DNA from: Citrus sinensis
Taxonomy: Eukaryota; Streptophyta; Magnoliopsida; Sapindales; Rutaceae
Direction: 5' to 3'
Length of the DNA stretch: 64,000 nt
Assembly: GCF_022201045.2 (NCBI RefSeq)
Contig: NC_068564.1
Coordinates: 18,381,001-18,445,000 of the forward strand
Positions 1 to 12,124 of the stretch are shown one piece after another; position 1 is the stretch's first letter; the number at the start of each line of letters is the position of its first letter. A program made the translations under genes and the position numbers. Under the pieces are notes generated by a model. It was not told the DNA's origin, ran no database searches, and saw only the letters and a program-made list of their open reading frames with translations.

Positions 1-1297
1 ATTGCTTGACATAACAGAAATAATCATCTCCAATGATAATTATGAATAAAAGATTAAGAATTAAGAAAACCTATATTAGAACTGAATTGGAAGAGGATTT
101 GTATTTTGTAATCTTCACCGTTGAAGATTTCTAAGCATGAAATATCGTTGGTTTCTTTTAGGCTTTAAGGATTCTAGATGCAGGACGTTGAGTCAAATTG
201 GAAAAGAAGTTAAATGAGTCAAATTGTTTTTCAAATTAAAATAAGAATTCTGAAGAGAAAAAAATTAACTTGATGAGCCGCGAATACTTTTAATTATTAA
301 AAAAATTAGTTTCTTTTTTTTTACTTTTAATAGGGTAGAGTTTAATTTGAGCTTTTATGAAATAAATTACGAGAGACTTTAATGAATACAATTAATATTA
401 AAATTAATTACATATGCTAAACAAGTAATTGAATTTAGGAAGAAATTTTAGTCCATGAATACTCCATGCCCTGTGGTCACTCATTGGATCCGTCGAGGTT
501 CTTATTACTTAGACCATTTCGAAGAAATTTCCAGGAAGGAAATAATCACTTGATTTCTCTATCATGGCAGCCCCCATGCAGCTGCAAACCAAGCCGTTTC
601 CAAATTTTCTTTTTAGTTAAAGTTCGTTGGTTCAACAATAAAAACGAGTTGGCGAAAATTCCACGTTCAATGCAATTTTTTTTTTATTAGCCATGTACAG
701 AATATGATCAAGTCTGATAAACCCATAACTACCGTGAAATCTATTGGTCAACCCACATTTTCTTTTTATAATCTTTTTATTTTTTTTAATTATTTCAGCC
801 ATGTACAAAATATCATCAACTCAGAAACTTTTGAATATGATGAGGCAGGTTTTCTTGTACCATTGCTTCACACGTTACTTTCATCAAAAAAGAAAGAGGG
901 AATGAAAGCAACTGAAGAACGATAGCATTCAAACATTTTACTATGAGCTCCTCTTGTATCATTAGTCAACATTGAATTGCATCGAAAAGAAAGAGGAGGT
1001 AGGATCAATCTGCATAAACTGACTTTTGATTTGATTTCTCTTTAATAATTGTCCGTCGGAATTGGAATTTTACAAAATTAAGTAGCAAAATTTCTTTTGT
1101 TAATTTTTTTTGTCAAACAAAGTAGTAATCAATAATTCCGGTCCTCTTCTGCAACAATAATATTAGAAAAAAGTCTCAAATAGAGAAGAAGTTGCACCAC
1201 CACCTTCACTGTGATTCCTGAGAGGTTTCATCGTAAATATGTTTTCTTCTCCATTTAGTCTTTGAGAGTTTCTGTAGCATATAAAGCAAACGTCAAT
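1..1297. other. AT-rich intergenic DNA without a gene
   Basis: I see no conserved protein, RNA gene or bounded repeat here. The open frames are short (about 66-74 codons), rich in Phe/Ile/Asn, and look like chance frames in AT-rich DNA. The right edge is fixed by the CACTA transposon and its TAG target duplication at 1298-1300. Confidence 0.6.
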
Positions 1298-1300
1298 TAG

Positions 1301-1329
1301 CACTACTAGAAAAATGGTTTTTACTGACA
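1301..1329 (+). repeat. left terminal inverted repeat of the CACTA element
   Basis: This begins with the diagnostic CACTA pentamer, followed by CTAGAAAAATGG. It pairs with 4841-4869 on the other strand with about four mismatches and is preceded by the TAG duplication. Confidence 0.88.
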
Positions 1330-3202
1330 TTAGAATAGTGTCAGTAATTACTTTTAGTGACACTTACTAATTGTATCAGTAATCTGGCAGTCAAAAAAAT
1401 AGTGACACTTGTAAGTGGTGTCAGTGATTACTATTACTATAGTATCACTAAAATCATAACACCATGATATCAAAATATTACAATACTATATTAGTATTTG
1501 TGATTATTGTTACTATAGTATCACTACTTTATGTATTATTTAAAAAAATAATTATATAAAATGACATATTGCCCATTGATTTGTTGACAGAATTAAAAGG
1601 TTGTGAGAAATAAGAACAAAAATCAATTTATATATCAAAACCTTTCATAACATTTAAATATTATCAATATATATTACACAATCCAAATACTTCAATACAC
1701 AAAGACGTCTGACTACAAGACATCTTATTCTTACAATTGAATAATCTTAACTGCTATTATCCTCAAATTCCTTCTACTCATAGCTGAATTTAAGGGCTAA
1801 ATTTACCAAATCTAAAAGCTAAATTTAGAATGATTATTATTTTTTACTCCATAAACATAAGTACTGCAATCATGCATTATCACAGACAACTTCTTCATTC
1901 ACAGACAGCTTCTTCATTCGATGAATTTGATAGGTTAGGGATATAAGTTGAAGAAGAAACACTTTAAACATATTAATCATATCTGCAAACAAATAAAAGA
2001 AAAAGGAAAAGAAATTGGTTGCCAAATTCCAACAGTTGCAAAATAAATTAACAAGCAATACAGAGACAAAAGTTATAGAAATAAACATATTTTGCTCGAA
2101 AACAAAAAAATTCATAAGCTATGAACATATTAACTCAATTATCTTAAAGGAAAATTAGAGAACAAGAATGTTGTAGCTCATTTGATTAGAAATAAGGTAG
2201 AATATACTTAACTATAGATATAAATTAAAAAAAAAGGTGATGATGAATTCATTCTCTTATATATATATGAATAAGAGAGAGTGAGAGAGCAAATTATAGC
2301 ATTCAAGTTTTCAGTATAACATCTAGTTTCAAGAAAGTGTGTTTATTTCTCATTATATAAAAAACAATGATTTTCCAGCTATAAAAAATTCATAATAAAA
2401 TTTAATATCTAATACAACATAGTATGTTTTTTTCAAAAAAAAAGCTTGCAATTATGTCTTTTAGCCACCAAGCCTAAGTGTGAGAGTAAAGCATTTAACT
2501 CTTGATAATTACACACTTTCTGCATAATGCAATTAGTGTCAACTCATTCCAAATTACTCTACTAGAATAATAAAACATTTCAGCCATTGTATTGATGGAG
2601 CTACTAATCCAGAATATTCACAATAAATATAGAGTTCAAGGAAATTAAGAGATGTACCTCTTTAAGCTTTGCATATTCTCTATCTTTCTAAGGCAATCTT
2701 TAATTCATATAGTTCCACCCCCTTTGAATTCACAAACCAAGACTTTACAAACAAAGGCCTTATATCATTAATCTTAATACCTTTTTACCAAAAAATCACT
2801 ATATGCATAAATAAAAATCACAAGTTAACGCTTTAACCTCGTGTTGAGCTGTCTTAGTTTTCACATGGCAGAGGAATCTATGATAATGTGTATGTTTTCT
2901 TGAGAAGAAAAAGGAACAAAAAATAGGGAAAGGAAGTTAAGACTAAGAAATAATTATTCAATAAGCTGAAAAATTATCTTATATCATGCATGTTTTACAC
3001 AATCCCCTTATAAAGTTAAAAAAAAAACTACTTTATTTTACACAATCAAACGATTTTAAATATTTGACACGGAAACATAACTTAGTAGGACAAGAATGCA
3101 GCTAAATTATGAAAGCCATTTTGCTTGCAGATATTAATTAGGCATTTCAGTTTTTCTTTTATTTTTCACAATTTAAGTAGCTTTACTTTTAATTTTTATC
3201 AG

Positions 3203-3781
3203 GAATCGAGTATGGCGATGTCACAAAAAGAAAGCATCAGGGGGTTTGCAACAGACAGCAAAATCATTCAAGAAACTAGTGAGTTAGAGAAAAGCTCTTG
3301 TGCAACAACTGAAGCAGATCTCATTGAGCGCCTATACACACCAGTTCAAACTGGCGATGAGTTTGCGTCAAAATTTTTTAAGCAGCAAGGAACCACAGAA
3401 ACTCCACAGAAAGCAAAGATTAACCTCGAAGGAGAGCAACAACCACAAGAATCAGGGGAAATAAAATTGAGGAATCAGCATTGATGGACTCAGCTACAGC
3501 TTCATTGACTGACCCCCTTCAGAGCTCCAGAATTGAAACTACGAAAGTGGCTGAACAAGTCGGCGAAGAGAGAGAACCAAAAGGCAGCACATAAGAAAAT
3601 CAAACCAAAGAACCAGAAGCCATTCATGTAGAAGATGCAAAAATGGATGAAGAACAAGATGGAGATGAACATAAAAGGATAGACTCAAGCTCTGATGCTC
3701 TGGTCATGATTGAAGCCAAAAGAGATGTTGTGGATGTTAGGGTTGCACAACTTGGTCACTAGCAAAGGATGAGGAACCTAT
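3203..3781 (+). pseudogene. gene-like fragment inside the CACTA element (captured exon?)
   Basis: A pyrimidine-rich stretch ends in an AG at 3201-3202, like a splice acceptor. An ATG at 3210 then opens a frame of about 90 codons rich in Glu, Gln, Lys and Thr, to a stop at 3482-3484. A similar Glu/Lys-rich reading continues from the ATG at 3484 in another frame, with a stop near 3593. The base composition is visibly less AT-rich than the rest of the transposon. I do not recognise the protein and no catalytic motif is visible. The mixture of acceptor-like site, low-complexity acidic coding text and internal stops fits a host exon picked up by the transposon and then decayed. It could also be a chance open stretch. 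Confidence 0.4.
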
Positions 3782-4589
3782 TTGAAATAAACTGAAACTA
3801 ATGTTTCATTATTTACTAAAACTAAAAATATAGGGATGTCAATGTTATTTATTCGATAATCAAATATTTCAATTTCTCATAGTTACACGTCACCTCTCGC
3901 AAGTCACAGGACTCGTCGCGACTCGAGTCACTTCCTTCCCTCTTGCTTGCAGTCTCCGCCCATTTTTGTAGCACAGAAAAAAAAAAACTAATTTTCATTT
4001 TTCAGTTCAAAGTCTGTGACTCTCATCGATCCATATAACACAACGAAACAACAAAATTTAACACAAAAAAAAGGAATGTGTAAGCAAGTATCCGAGAGAA
4101 TAGAAGAAAACCGAGCTTACTGAGTTACTTGGAGCTCCGAGAACTTTCAAAGATCGAATTAGCGGAAGAAAACAAAACTTCAGCTAACAAGAAATCCCGA
4201 GAAGTCAAAGCGAGAGGGGCGGTGTGCACTCGAGTAGGGTGAGCAAAATGTGGAGATCTAAAGCGGGTCTTGTGAGCTTGTGGCATAGCAGCATGGTGGA
4301 TGTTTTGCATAATGTAGATCGTTAGGGTTTCGTATGGCATGCGTCTTAGAATTTGGCAGTGGTGTTAGGATTTCTTATGGCATGGACCCTTGAATTTTAG
4401 GGCTCGAAGTTTTAGAGGTATGAAGAAGAAGAAGGATATCGCCAGAGAGATGAGGCGGCTGGCCATGGATTTAGGAGTTAGGGAATTTTATGTTTATGTT
4501 GATTTAGGGTTTTTTGCTTTTGCTTTTATATTGTTGTTTTCTATATTAATTTAATTTGATAATTTCAACATGTTCAACACAAACTAATT

Positions 4590-4690
4590 TATGAATTTGG
4601 CCTGGTGGTTTGTTGGTTGAACATAAAGCACTTTAGTTTTGAGGTCCTAGGTTCGAGTCGCAACTAAAACAAAAATAAGTTTTTTTTTTG
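4590..4690 (+). repeat. possible tRNA-derived SINE within the CACTA element
   Basis: TGGCCTGGTGGTTTG near 4598 resembles a pol III A box. GGTTCGAGTC at about 4651 closely matches the B-box core GGTTCRANYC, about 50 nt downstream, the spacing usual in plant SINEs. A run of T follows at about 4680-4689. I did not find a clear target duplication, and there is no cloverleaf, so it is not a tRNA gene. Confidence 0.42.
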
Positions 4691-4840
4691 TTGTTTCTGA
4701 TACCTTAATGTCGACGATCTTTGATGTTTAATATACAAACACCATAGAATCAGTAATTTGTGACACTTGTTTGTTAAACACGAAAAATGGCCCAAATATA
4801 TGTAATTACTGATACTTTTTAGAAAGTGTCACAAGACAAG

Positions 4841-4869
4841 TATCAGTAAAAGCTATTTTTCTAGTAGTC
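4841..4869 (-). repeat. right terminal inverted repeat of the CACTA element
   Basis: Read on the minus strand this gives ACTACTAGAAAAATAG after a first base G, where C is expected. It is followed on the plus strand by the second TAG copy at 4870-4872. Confidence 0.87.
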
Positions 4870-4918
4870 TAGCTTTCTAGTCATTTACATTGAGCAAATA
4901 TTTTGCTGAGAACAAATC

Positions 4919-5206
4919 ATGAGTACAGGCCATCAGAAAGGCCATTCTACTAAACAAAAGCCTGACCAAATCATACGCCGACTACAACAATCAGAATCAA
5001 AGCACGCGCACAAAGGGAGCCACAATAGCCAGTCCAGTGACGAGCCCAAGATAACAATTCCTTATGCGAAGAAAGAAATCACAGCCAATCACAGCGATTG
5101 GGTTAAAACTCTTCATACAATTAGGTCTTTTGAACAAAAGTCGGAGAGGACGGAAAATATGTATAAATCCTACCAAGAGTCCTCTCAATCTCAACAAAAT
5201 CAGTAA
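4919..5206 (+). CDS. hypothetical 95-residue Lys/Gln/Ser-rich ORF beside the CACTA element
   Basis: An ATG opens a 95-codon frame rich in Ser, Gln, Lys and His with no domain, signal peptide or membrane segment that I recognise. It starts about 45 bp after the CACTA target duplication. Its composition (hydrophilic, lysine- and glutamine-rich) resembles the gene-like fragment inside the transposon, so both could come from one disrupted low-complexity gene. That is inference only. No promoter or upstream exon could be assigned. It may be a chance open frame. Confidence 0.25.
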   Translation: MSTGHQKGHSTKQKPDQIIRRLQQSESKHAHKGSHNSQSSDEPKITIPYAKKEITANHSDWVKTLHTIRSFEQKSERTENMYKSYQESSQSQQNQ

Positions 5207-5399
5207 AACAGTATTCAAACGGCTCCTGCTACCGCTAATGGGCCAAATCCAGGTAAGCCTGGATCAAATCCAGTACTGCAAGGGAATCCTCACTCTCTGC
5301 GGGGGCGCCGAGTCAAGAGAGTTTATTGTTTTAGTAATTAAGCTATTCCAGAAGCCTGGTCCAGGTCCAGGTCCAGTGGTAAGGAGAATCGGGTTCTAA

Positions 5400-6520
5400 A
5401 TTGCATGAGTTAATGAGAAAAAGACTTTAAAAAATTAAGCTTTTTCACTATATTGAAAAAGTTTAACTAAAGGAGCGGTAATGATCCGTGAGACAAGTTT
5501 CTAAGTTGTACTTGTTATCCTAGTTATAATAAAATTGTGTTATTTGAGGAGCTTGAAATGAGTTTAAAAAGTAAATAGATTTGTAATTTTACTTTTTAAT
5601 TTTATGAATCTTTGAATGAATGTCCCTTTAAAATCTTTTTTCTATTTTCCCTGAAAATTTTTATTACAACCTCATCTGACAAATGTGTTGTGCTTTCGAT
5701 TTATTCGACTTTCATTAAATAAGGTGTTTTTGTTTTGCTTCGATGTGATATGACAACGTTGTTATAAATAATTATGGAGAACTTCGAACATCCGTGAGAA
5801 AGGAACCAACCATTAATGAAAATGGTGCATGTAATTTGAAGGTTAAAAAATATTAAATGGTTGAATTAATTTTGAACTTATTTGACGTGTAGACTAAACT
5901 AAGTAGTCATGTTAAAAGAGTTTCAACTTTGTTAAAATCATATTTGATTAGCATCAAAAGTCATCCTAAGAATTGTTGGCCTTATGGGGCGCAGCAATAG
6001 GATAACAAAAAATGAAGTTAAATGATTTAATATCCATTCTCTAATTGGTTTTCAAAGAAATGCGGCGACATTTTCTTCAAAACTCCTTACTTAAGCATGT
6101 TGAAGTTGGAGAAATTAAATAAGGGGTGAAATGGTAGATTTGTTGGGATCGTGTGTTTGATATGTGGGGAATATTGCAGCATGCTAATGCCGAAGAAGAC
6201 TAACATGAGTTGGAAATGCCTCGATCCAACAAAAACCTTGGATACAATTAGTTTTTCTTAAATAACTTACCATAAGATTTTCTTTATTTTGATCTTAGTT
6301 TATTACAATCATTAAATGAAACCTTACTTCTTTTTAAATTCGAATTCGGATGATCAGTAAAAGAAAGTTGTTTGAAAATTATTGGATCTAGCTTAGGCAA
6401 TACAGTAAGTAGAGTCACTTGTAAATATCAATTAAATTGTAACAATTTCAGAAAAAAAAAGAAATTTTAACAATTTCTATTTTAACATTTTCAGTAATTT
6501 TATATTGTAACTATCAACAC
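5400..6520. other. AT-rich intergenic DNA without a gene
   Basis: No frame of useful length, RNA gene or bounded repeat is visible. The text is A/T-rich, with homopolymer runs and no coding periodicity. Confidence 0.6.
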
Positions 6521-7044
6521 CTTGCATCTTGTGCGAGTTTGTAGATAACAATTTTTATCTACTATTGTTAATAGCACAATTTCTTGTTAGGGCATATTAT
6601 CATTATTCTTTACTGATGATTATTGTATTATTCAATTTACAAATTTACCTTTATGAGCATTTTTGACAATTGCATAGAAGTTTTACACCACCTTTACTTA
6701 TTCTTATTTCTGAGAAATATTTGAAGAATATATGTGTTGAGAAAGGGACTTACACAAACAATTATAAATTAAGTGGAAAAAACTTGCATCTTGTGCGAGT
6801 TTGTAGATAACAATTTTTATGTATTGTTGTTAATAGCACAATTTCTTGTTAGGGCATATTATCATTATTCTTTACTGATGATTATGGAATTATTCAATTT
6901 ACAAATTCACTTTTATGAGTATTATTGACAATTGCGTAGAAGTTTCACACCACCTTTGCTTATTCTTATTTCTGAGGAATATTTGAAGAATATATGTGTT
7001 AGGAAAGGGACTTACACAAACAGTTACAAATTAAGTGGAAACAA
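6521..7044 (+). repeat. 262-bp tandem duplication (two copies)
   Basis: The word CTTGCATCTTGTGCGAGTTT begins at 6521 and recurs at 6783. CTTGCA recurs a third time at 7045, where the sequence then diverges. The period is therefore 262 bp, with two full copies that differ at scattered bases. No protein is encoded. It lies directly upstream of the Athila-like gag relic and could be part of an old LTR or untranslated region. Confidence 0.8.
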
Positions 7045-7227
7045 CTTGCATTATGGAAAACAAATTGAAGAAAAAGGAAATTGGCAAAGTGGGTGACACG
7101 TGCATGGAAAAAGGAAGTCAGGCCAATTAACAAGCTAAGCCATCACATGAAAGTAAAATTGGAAAAAAGAGATTGCCATCTTAATCAAGCCAGCACATGA
7201 GAAAAGAGAAATAAAGCCTTTTGGCTT

Positions 7228-8430
7228 TAAGAAATATTTCCCAACATCAAAAGCTAGCAGTATTCGAAAAGAAATTTGTGGAATCCGACAGTATAATGGA
7301 GAGTCGCTCTACGACTATTGGGAGCGATTCGAAAAGCTATGTGCTAGTTGCCCACACCATCAAATAAGTGATCAGCTCCTTATTCAATACTTTTATGAGG
7401 GTCTACTACCTATGGATATGAGTATAATTGATGCCCTAGTAGAGGAGCACTCGTGGATAAGACACCAGAAGCAGCCTGAAATCTCATTGCTAACATGGCT
7501 GCTAATTCCCAACAGTTCAGCACCAGGAACGATCTACTGTTGCCACCTAAGCGAGTCAATGAGGTAAGTACTATTTCCCTCGATCAACAAGATTCAAATC
7601 TTACTTCTTTGGTGCAACAATTAGTCCTAGGACAACAAGTGAGACCGTGTGCGTTTGTTCCATTGTTGGGCATGCGATTGATATGTGCCCTGCTCTCCAA
7701 GAGGGTTCACATGAGCAGGCCAATGCAGTTGAGGGGTTCCTAAGCCAACCAAGACAAAGGTATGATCCCTACTCTAATTTTTATAATGAAGGGTGGAAGG
7801 ATCACCGTAATTTTAGGTATGGGAACCAACAACAAGCATTCCTAATGTGGCACCATCTCGACCACCGGGCTACCCCCAACAACTAGTGCAATAGCCTTAC
7901 CAAGTTCAACCACCTCCACCTCCTCAAAATTAAGGTACGTCTTTGGAATATCTTGTAAAAGCTCTCGGTACTAACTCTATGCAGTTCCAACAGACTACCC
8001 AGACCTAACTCCAACATTTAGAGAATCAGATTGGCCGACTGGCCACATCTGTGAGTATGATAGAGGCTAGAACTTCAAGAAAGTTACCTTCTCAACCAGA
8101 AATTAATCCAAAAGAGAATGTTAGTGCTATGTCTCTTAGAAGCGGAAAGCAGTTGGAACCATTATTAGCTAAGCCATCAAAAGTGTCCACAACATCATCG
8201 CACTCTGTGACCAATCCCTTCTCTGAGGCTCTTCCTTTAACAAGGAAAGACGATTCCCACTTTGCATTGCCAGTCGACCCATCTAGCCAGGTAAGTACCC
8301 CTCACCTCAAATTAAAGCTCTTTCCATTCCTCCACCATTTTCTAGTAGGTTTAAACAATCCAAGAAAGAGGAGCAAGAAAAGGAGATCCTTGAGACCTTT
8401 CGTAAAGTAGAGGTAAATATTCCTCTACTT
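7228..8430 (+). pseudogene. Athila-like gag relic
   Basis: Translation from about 7228 gives retrotransposon-gag text (REICGIRQ-like, then YDYWERFEKLCASCPHHQ and YFYEGLLPMD). It continues through a serine/glutamine-rich linker to a degenerate zinc knuckle around 7645-7685 (CVCSIVGHAIDMC) and an Asn/Tyr-rich tail (YDPYSNFYNEGW) near 7760-7800. The text jumps between frames at least three times, and no single ATG-led frame covers it. The N-terminal part of gag is missing. The role would have been the virus-like-particle structural protein. It is non-functional here. Confidence 0.8.
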
Positions 8431-8445
8431 AATGCTATTAAACAA

Positions 8446-10783
8446 ATGCCCCATTATGCAAAGTTTTTGAAGGAATTATGCAGCAACAAGCGAAAGTTGA
8501 GCGGTAACGAAAAAGTAAGTGTAAGAGAGAATATTTATGTTGTACTTCAAAGAAAACTTCCTCCTAAGTGCAAGAATCCAGGTACTTTTACTATCCCTTA
8601 TACTATTGGCAATGCTAGATTCGAAAGATGTATACTAGATTTAGGGGCCTCAATTAATGTTATGCCATATTTGATTTATAATTCCTTAAATTTAGGTCTA
8701 ATGGAAGAAACTGGTATGATTATTCAATTGGCTGATAGATCTAATGCTTACCCCCAAGGGGGTTGTGGAAGATGTTCTTGTGCAGGTCAATGAATTGGTC
8801 TTTCCAACTGATTTTTATATCCTTTAAATGGAGGATGAGTCGTCGGCCAATCCCACTCATATTTTGTTGGGGCGACCATTCCTTAAGACAACCCGCACCA
8901 AGATTGATGTTCACGATAGAAACCTCACAATGGAATTCAGTGGTGAAGTGATCCGCTTCAATATCTTTGAGGCAATGAGGTATCCCAGTGATGTATATTA
9001 TGTCTTTGCCATAGATGATATTAATACTTTGGTGCAAGATTTCTTTGAATTATCCGGTAATGACAACTTTGAAATTGCCATAAGCAAAAATCTTATGAAA
9101 GATGATTCTAAAGAACATGCAAATTTGATAAAGTTGGATAATGAGGTAGATGAAGCTGTGGCGATTTTAGATGAAGCAGTCCCATTACGCACCAATGAGT
9201 ATAATATTTCTTACCTTGAATTGCCGTTATTAAACAAGAAACTTTTACCTTCAGTTTTGCAAGCACCTACCTTAGAACTTAAGCCACTCCCAGAGCACCT
9301 GCAATATATTTATTTGGGTAAGAATGAAACACTCCCAGTCACAATTGCTAAAACCCTCACTTCAGTTCAACAAGAAAAGTTAATTAGAGTGCTTCGGGAT
9401 CACAAGACGGCGATTGGCTGGACCATTGCCGATATTAAGGGAATTAGTCCTTCCATGTGTATGCATCGCATTTTGCTAGAGGAAGAGTCTAAACCAACAA
9501 GAGATGCACGACGCCGCCTTAATCCACCAATGATGGAAGTCGTAAAAAATGAGATACTGAAACTCCGTAATGTGGGGATTATCTATCCCATTTTTTATAG
9601 TAAATGGGTGAATCCCTGTTCAGGTAGTTCCAAAAAAAATCAGGCATCACAGTGGTCAAGAATGAAAAAAACAAGCTTGTGCCAATAAGAGTTCAAACTG
9701 AATGGAGAGTTTGCATTGACTATCGTAAACTGAATGCAACCACTCGCAAGGATCATTTTCCTTTGCCATTCATTGATCAAATGCTTAAAAGGTTAAGTGG
9801 TCACTCTCATTATTGTTTTCTTAGTGGTTACTCAGGTTATAATCAGATCATTATTGCTTCGGAAGACCAAGAGAAAACGACCTTCACATGCCCCTTTGGC
9901 ACATTTGCTTACCGACACATGTTGTTTGGTCTTTGTAACGCTCCTGCCACTTTCCAAAGGCGTATGATGAGTATTTTTTCTGATTATGTAGAAAACATCA
10001 TTGAGGTATTTATGGATGATTTTACGGTTTATGGTGATTCTTTCGACAGATATTTAGATAACTTTACTCTTGTGTTTAAATGATGCATTGATACTAACCT
10101 TGTGCTTAATTGGGAAAAATGTCATTTTATAGTTAATCAAGGTATTGTACTAGGCCATGTTATTTCTGAAAGGGGAATTGAAGTTGATAAATCTAAGATA
10201 GATCTTATTCGCTCCTTAACACCTCTTACTAGCGTAAGAGAGGTTCGTTCTTTTCTTGGTCATGCAAGTTTCTATCGTAGGTTTATCAAGGACTTCTCCA
10301 AGATAGCATTACCCCTCTGCAACTTACTTCAAAATGATGCAACTTTTGACTTCAATGATGAGTGCCAAAGAGCATTTGAGAAGTTAAAAGAGGTTTTGAC
10401 ATCAGCCATTGTGATTCAACCACTGAACTAAGATCATGTGTGATGCTAGTGACTATGCTGTTGGACCCGTGTTAGGCCAGCGTGTGGGCAAGCTTCCTCA
10501 TGTCATCTATTATGCCTCCCGCACATTGAATGATGCACAACTCAACTACTCCAACACAAAGAAAGAACTTTTAGCAGTTATCTTTGCCTTAGAGAAATTT
10601 TGTTCTTATTTGATTGGATCTAAAGTAATTGTTTACTTTGACCATGTAGCTATTAGGTACTTGCTCACCAAAAAGGATGTTAAACCGCGCTTTATTCGAT
10701 GGATACTTCTAGTGCAAGAATTTAACTTAGAGATTCTAGATAAGAGAGGTTATGAGAATTTGGTGGCAAATCATTTGAGTTGA
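8446..10783 (+). pseudogene. Athila-like pol relic: protease, reverse transcriptase, RNase H
   Basis: The protease active-site region reads LDLGASINVMPY at about 8635-8670. Between it and RT there is a spacer in frame with an 8828-9688 open stretch. RT follows over about 9650-10083 with WRVCIDYRKLNATTRKDHFP and the catalytic EVFMDDFTVYGDSF; the metal-binding pair is the MDD. The frame breaks at 10081-10083 (TGA). RT palm/thumb text continues from 10102 (LVLNWEKCHF-like). RNase H text runs over 10436-10783 ([15 protein letters not shown], then YTDH-like [10 protein letters not shown]). The stop TGA at 10781-10783 sits where the family normally has Arg in the conserved LSR end of RNase H, consistent with CGA to TGA decay. 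Several other stops and shifts are present. Confidence 0.85.
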
Positions 10784-10788
10784 CTTAC

Positions 10789-12119
10789 TGTTGAGTGTTA
10801 GAAAATGAATATTTATAAAGGAGAAAATTGTCATTTTACACTTCAAGTTTTACTAACACCCTTACTTTTATGTATTTAAGCTTTTTATCATTTAATTATG
10901 TGTGTTGTATTATAATTAAGTATTTTATGTATTTTAGGGGCATCATAGTCATTCACAATGAACAGGAGACGGCAAAACGGACATCACTTTTGAACTCAGG
11001 ACGGTCGAAAACCTTAGGAGGAGTATAAAAGGAAAAATGGCACTGTTCACATGTACGGTATTATTCACATGTACGGTATTGTCTGCGTTACTGTTCACGA
11101 CATTGTTCACATAGATGGATCAATGACATGGCATTGATCGATGATGTGGCATTGACTGATGAGGTGTCACGATCCTGTTGGACTAAAATTCTTATGCACT
11201 GTTGATTGGTGACGTGGCAGCATGTTAGTGGACCAAAAATTACGCGTACGGTACATGCATATACACAAGATAATTTTCAACCAAACCGCGTTACTGTTCA
11301 AGCCAAGTCAAACTAGGTTACTGTTCAAACCGCGTGGTCAAACCGCATACTGTTGACTGATGATGTGGCGCAATCCTGAACGTCCAAACTATTTTTAATC
11401 TGATGGTCATGATTTACTCAATGTATCTATAAAAAGAGGGCCTCCCCCTAATTTGATAGCTCTGAATCCATTTTTGGGCTCCATTTTATGTAATTCCTTC
11501 TCCATCTTGTATTTTCTACGTATTTTAATAAATTTTCATTTTGCCCCTAGTTCAATTATAAGTAGCTAATTTTCTTTCAAGCTTGGGTTGAAGGTGAAGT
11601 CTCAACATGTGTCATGGGCTTTAATTGGTAAATTTACTTTCTCTTCCCCTCTAGTTTTTGTGGATGTTTTGATTTCTCGTCAACAAATAATAATAATCTT
11701 GTCTAGATACCGCCTTGATTTCACTAGCTCCCTAGTACAAGGTTATTATTATTTGGCATGATAAGCCCTTAGCACCATATTGATTAGAGTGTGGTTCATG
11801 AGGTGTGGATTCCCCCCTCATGATTTAATTGGCATTAATAAGGAATATTTAACCCATGGTGCATGTTGACACGGATCCAGATATCCAAGTACGTCATTTC
11901 AATAGATTTCTCTTCAATTTATTCTCGTCATTTCAATTTTAATTTTAGGATAATCTGAATCACTTTCACCACAAATCCAACCACCCTCAAAAATCAATTT
12001 AGAAAAATTAATTCTACACACAATTAGAATCAACCTCCTCGTGGGATCGACACTCGTCACAATTAATCTATTCTACAATAGATTCGTGCACTTGCGAGTT
12101 CAATAAAATTTGCACAACA
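10789..12119. mobile_element. nested solo LTR (1331 bp, Ty3/gypsy type)
   Basis: It begins TGTTGAGTGT and ends GCACAACA. The 5-bp CTTAC is present immediately before (10784-10788) and after (12120-12124). Removing the insert plus one CTTAC copy puts the RNase H text of the surrounding Athila relic directly in frame with its integrase text, which independently confirms both boundaries. No gag-pol text lies inside. It is therefore a solo LTR left by recombination between the two LTRs of a younger retrotransposon. The 3' part (GTGGGATCGACACTCGTC, then GTGCACTTGCGAG) resembles Athila/Tat LTR ends. It also contains an ACTGTTCAC-type array near 11041-11110. Confidence 0.9.
11041..11110 (+). repeat. 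ACTGTTCAC short tandem array in the solo LTR
   Basis: Units of about 18 bp (ACTGTTCACATGTACGGT, then ATTATTCACATGTACGGT, then decayed copies) repeat here. A very similar array sits in the leader of the gag-only copia-type element at 47165-47236. Confidence 0.7.
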
Positions 12120-12124
12120 CTTAC

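Larger units (their letters stand above)
1301..4869. mobile_element. non-autonomous CACTA (En/Spm) DNA transposon
   Basis: The left end reads CACTACTAGAAAAATGG. The reverse complement of the right end reads GACTACTAGAAAAATAG; about 25 of the first 29 positions agree between the two termini. The 3-bp TAG lies on both sides (1298-1300 and 4870-4872), as expected for CACTA insertion. Both subterminal zones carry repeated GTGACACTT and CAGTAATTAC type words in both orientations (about 1330-1510 and 4740-4850), the usual transposase-binding layout of the superfamily. No transposase frame (TNPA/TNPD type) is present, so mobility would depend on enzyme supplied elsewhere. The interior holds a gene-like fragment near 3.2-3.8 kb and a possible SINE near 4.6 kb. 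The outermost right base is C instead of the expected G. Confidence 0.88.

Noticed and set aside
4125..4340. Minus-strand 71-codon ORF in the CACTA element
   Set aside because: No family resemblance, no splice context. It lies in a GC-richer stretch that may be captured DNA, but the frame itself is not supported.
4590..4690. tRNA gene
   Set aside because: A/B-box-like words are present but no cloverleaf, acceptor stem or anticodon arm is visible. SINE is more likely.
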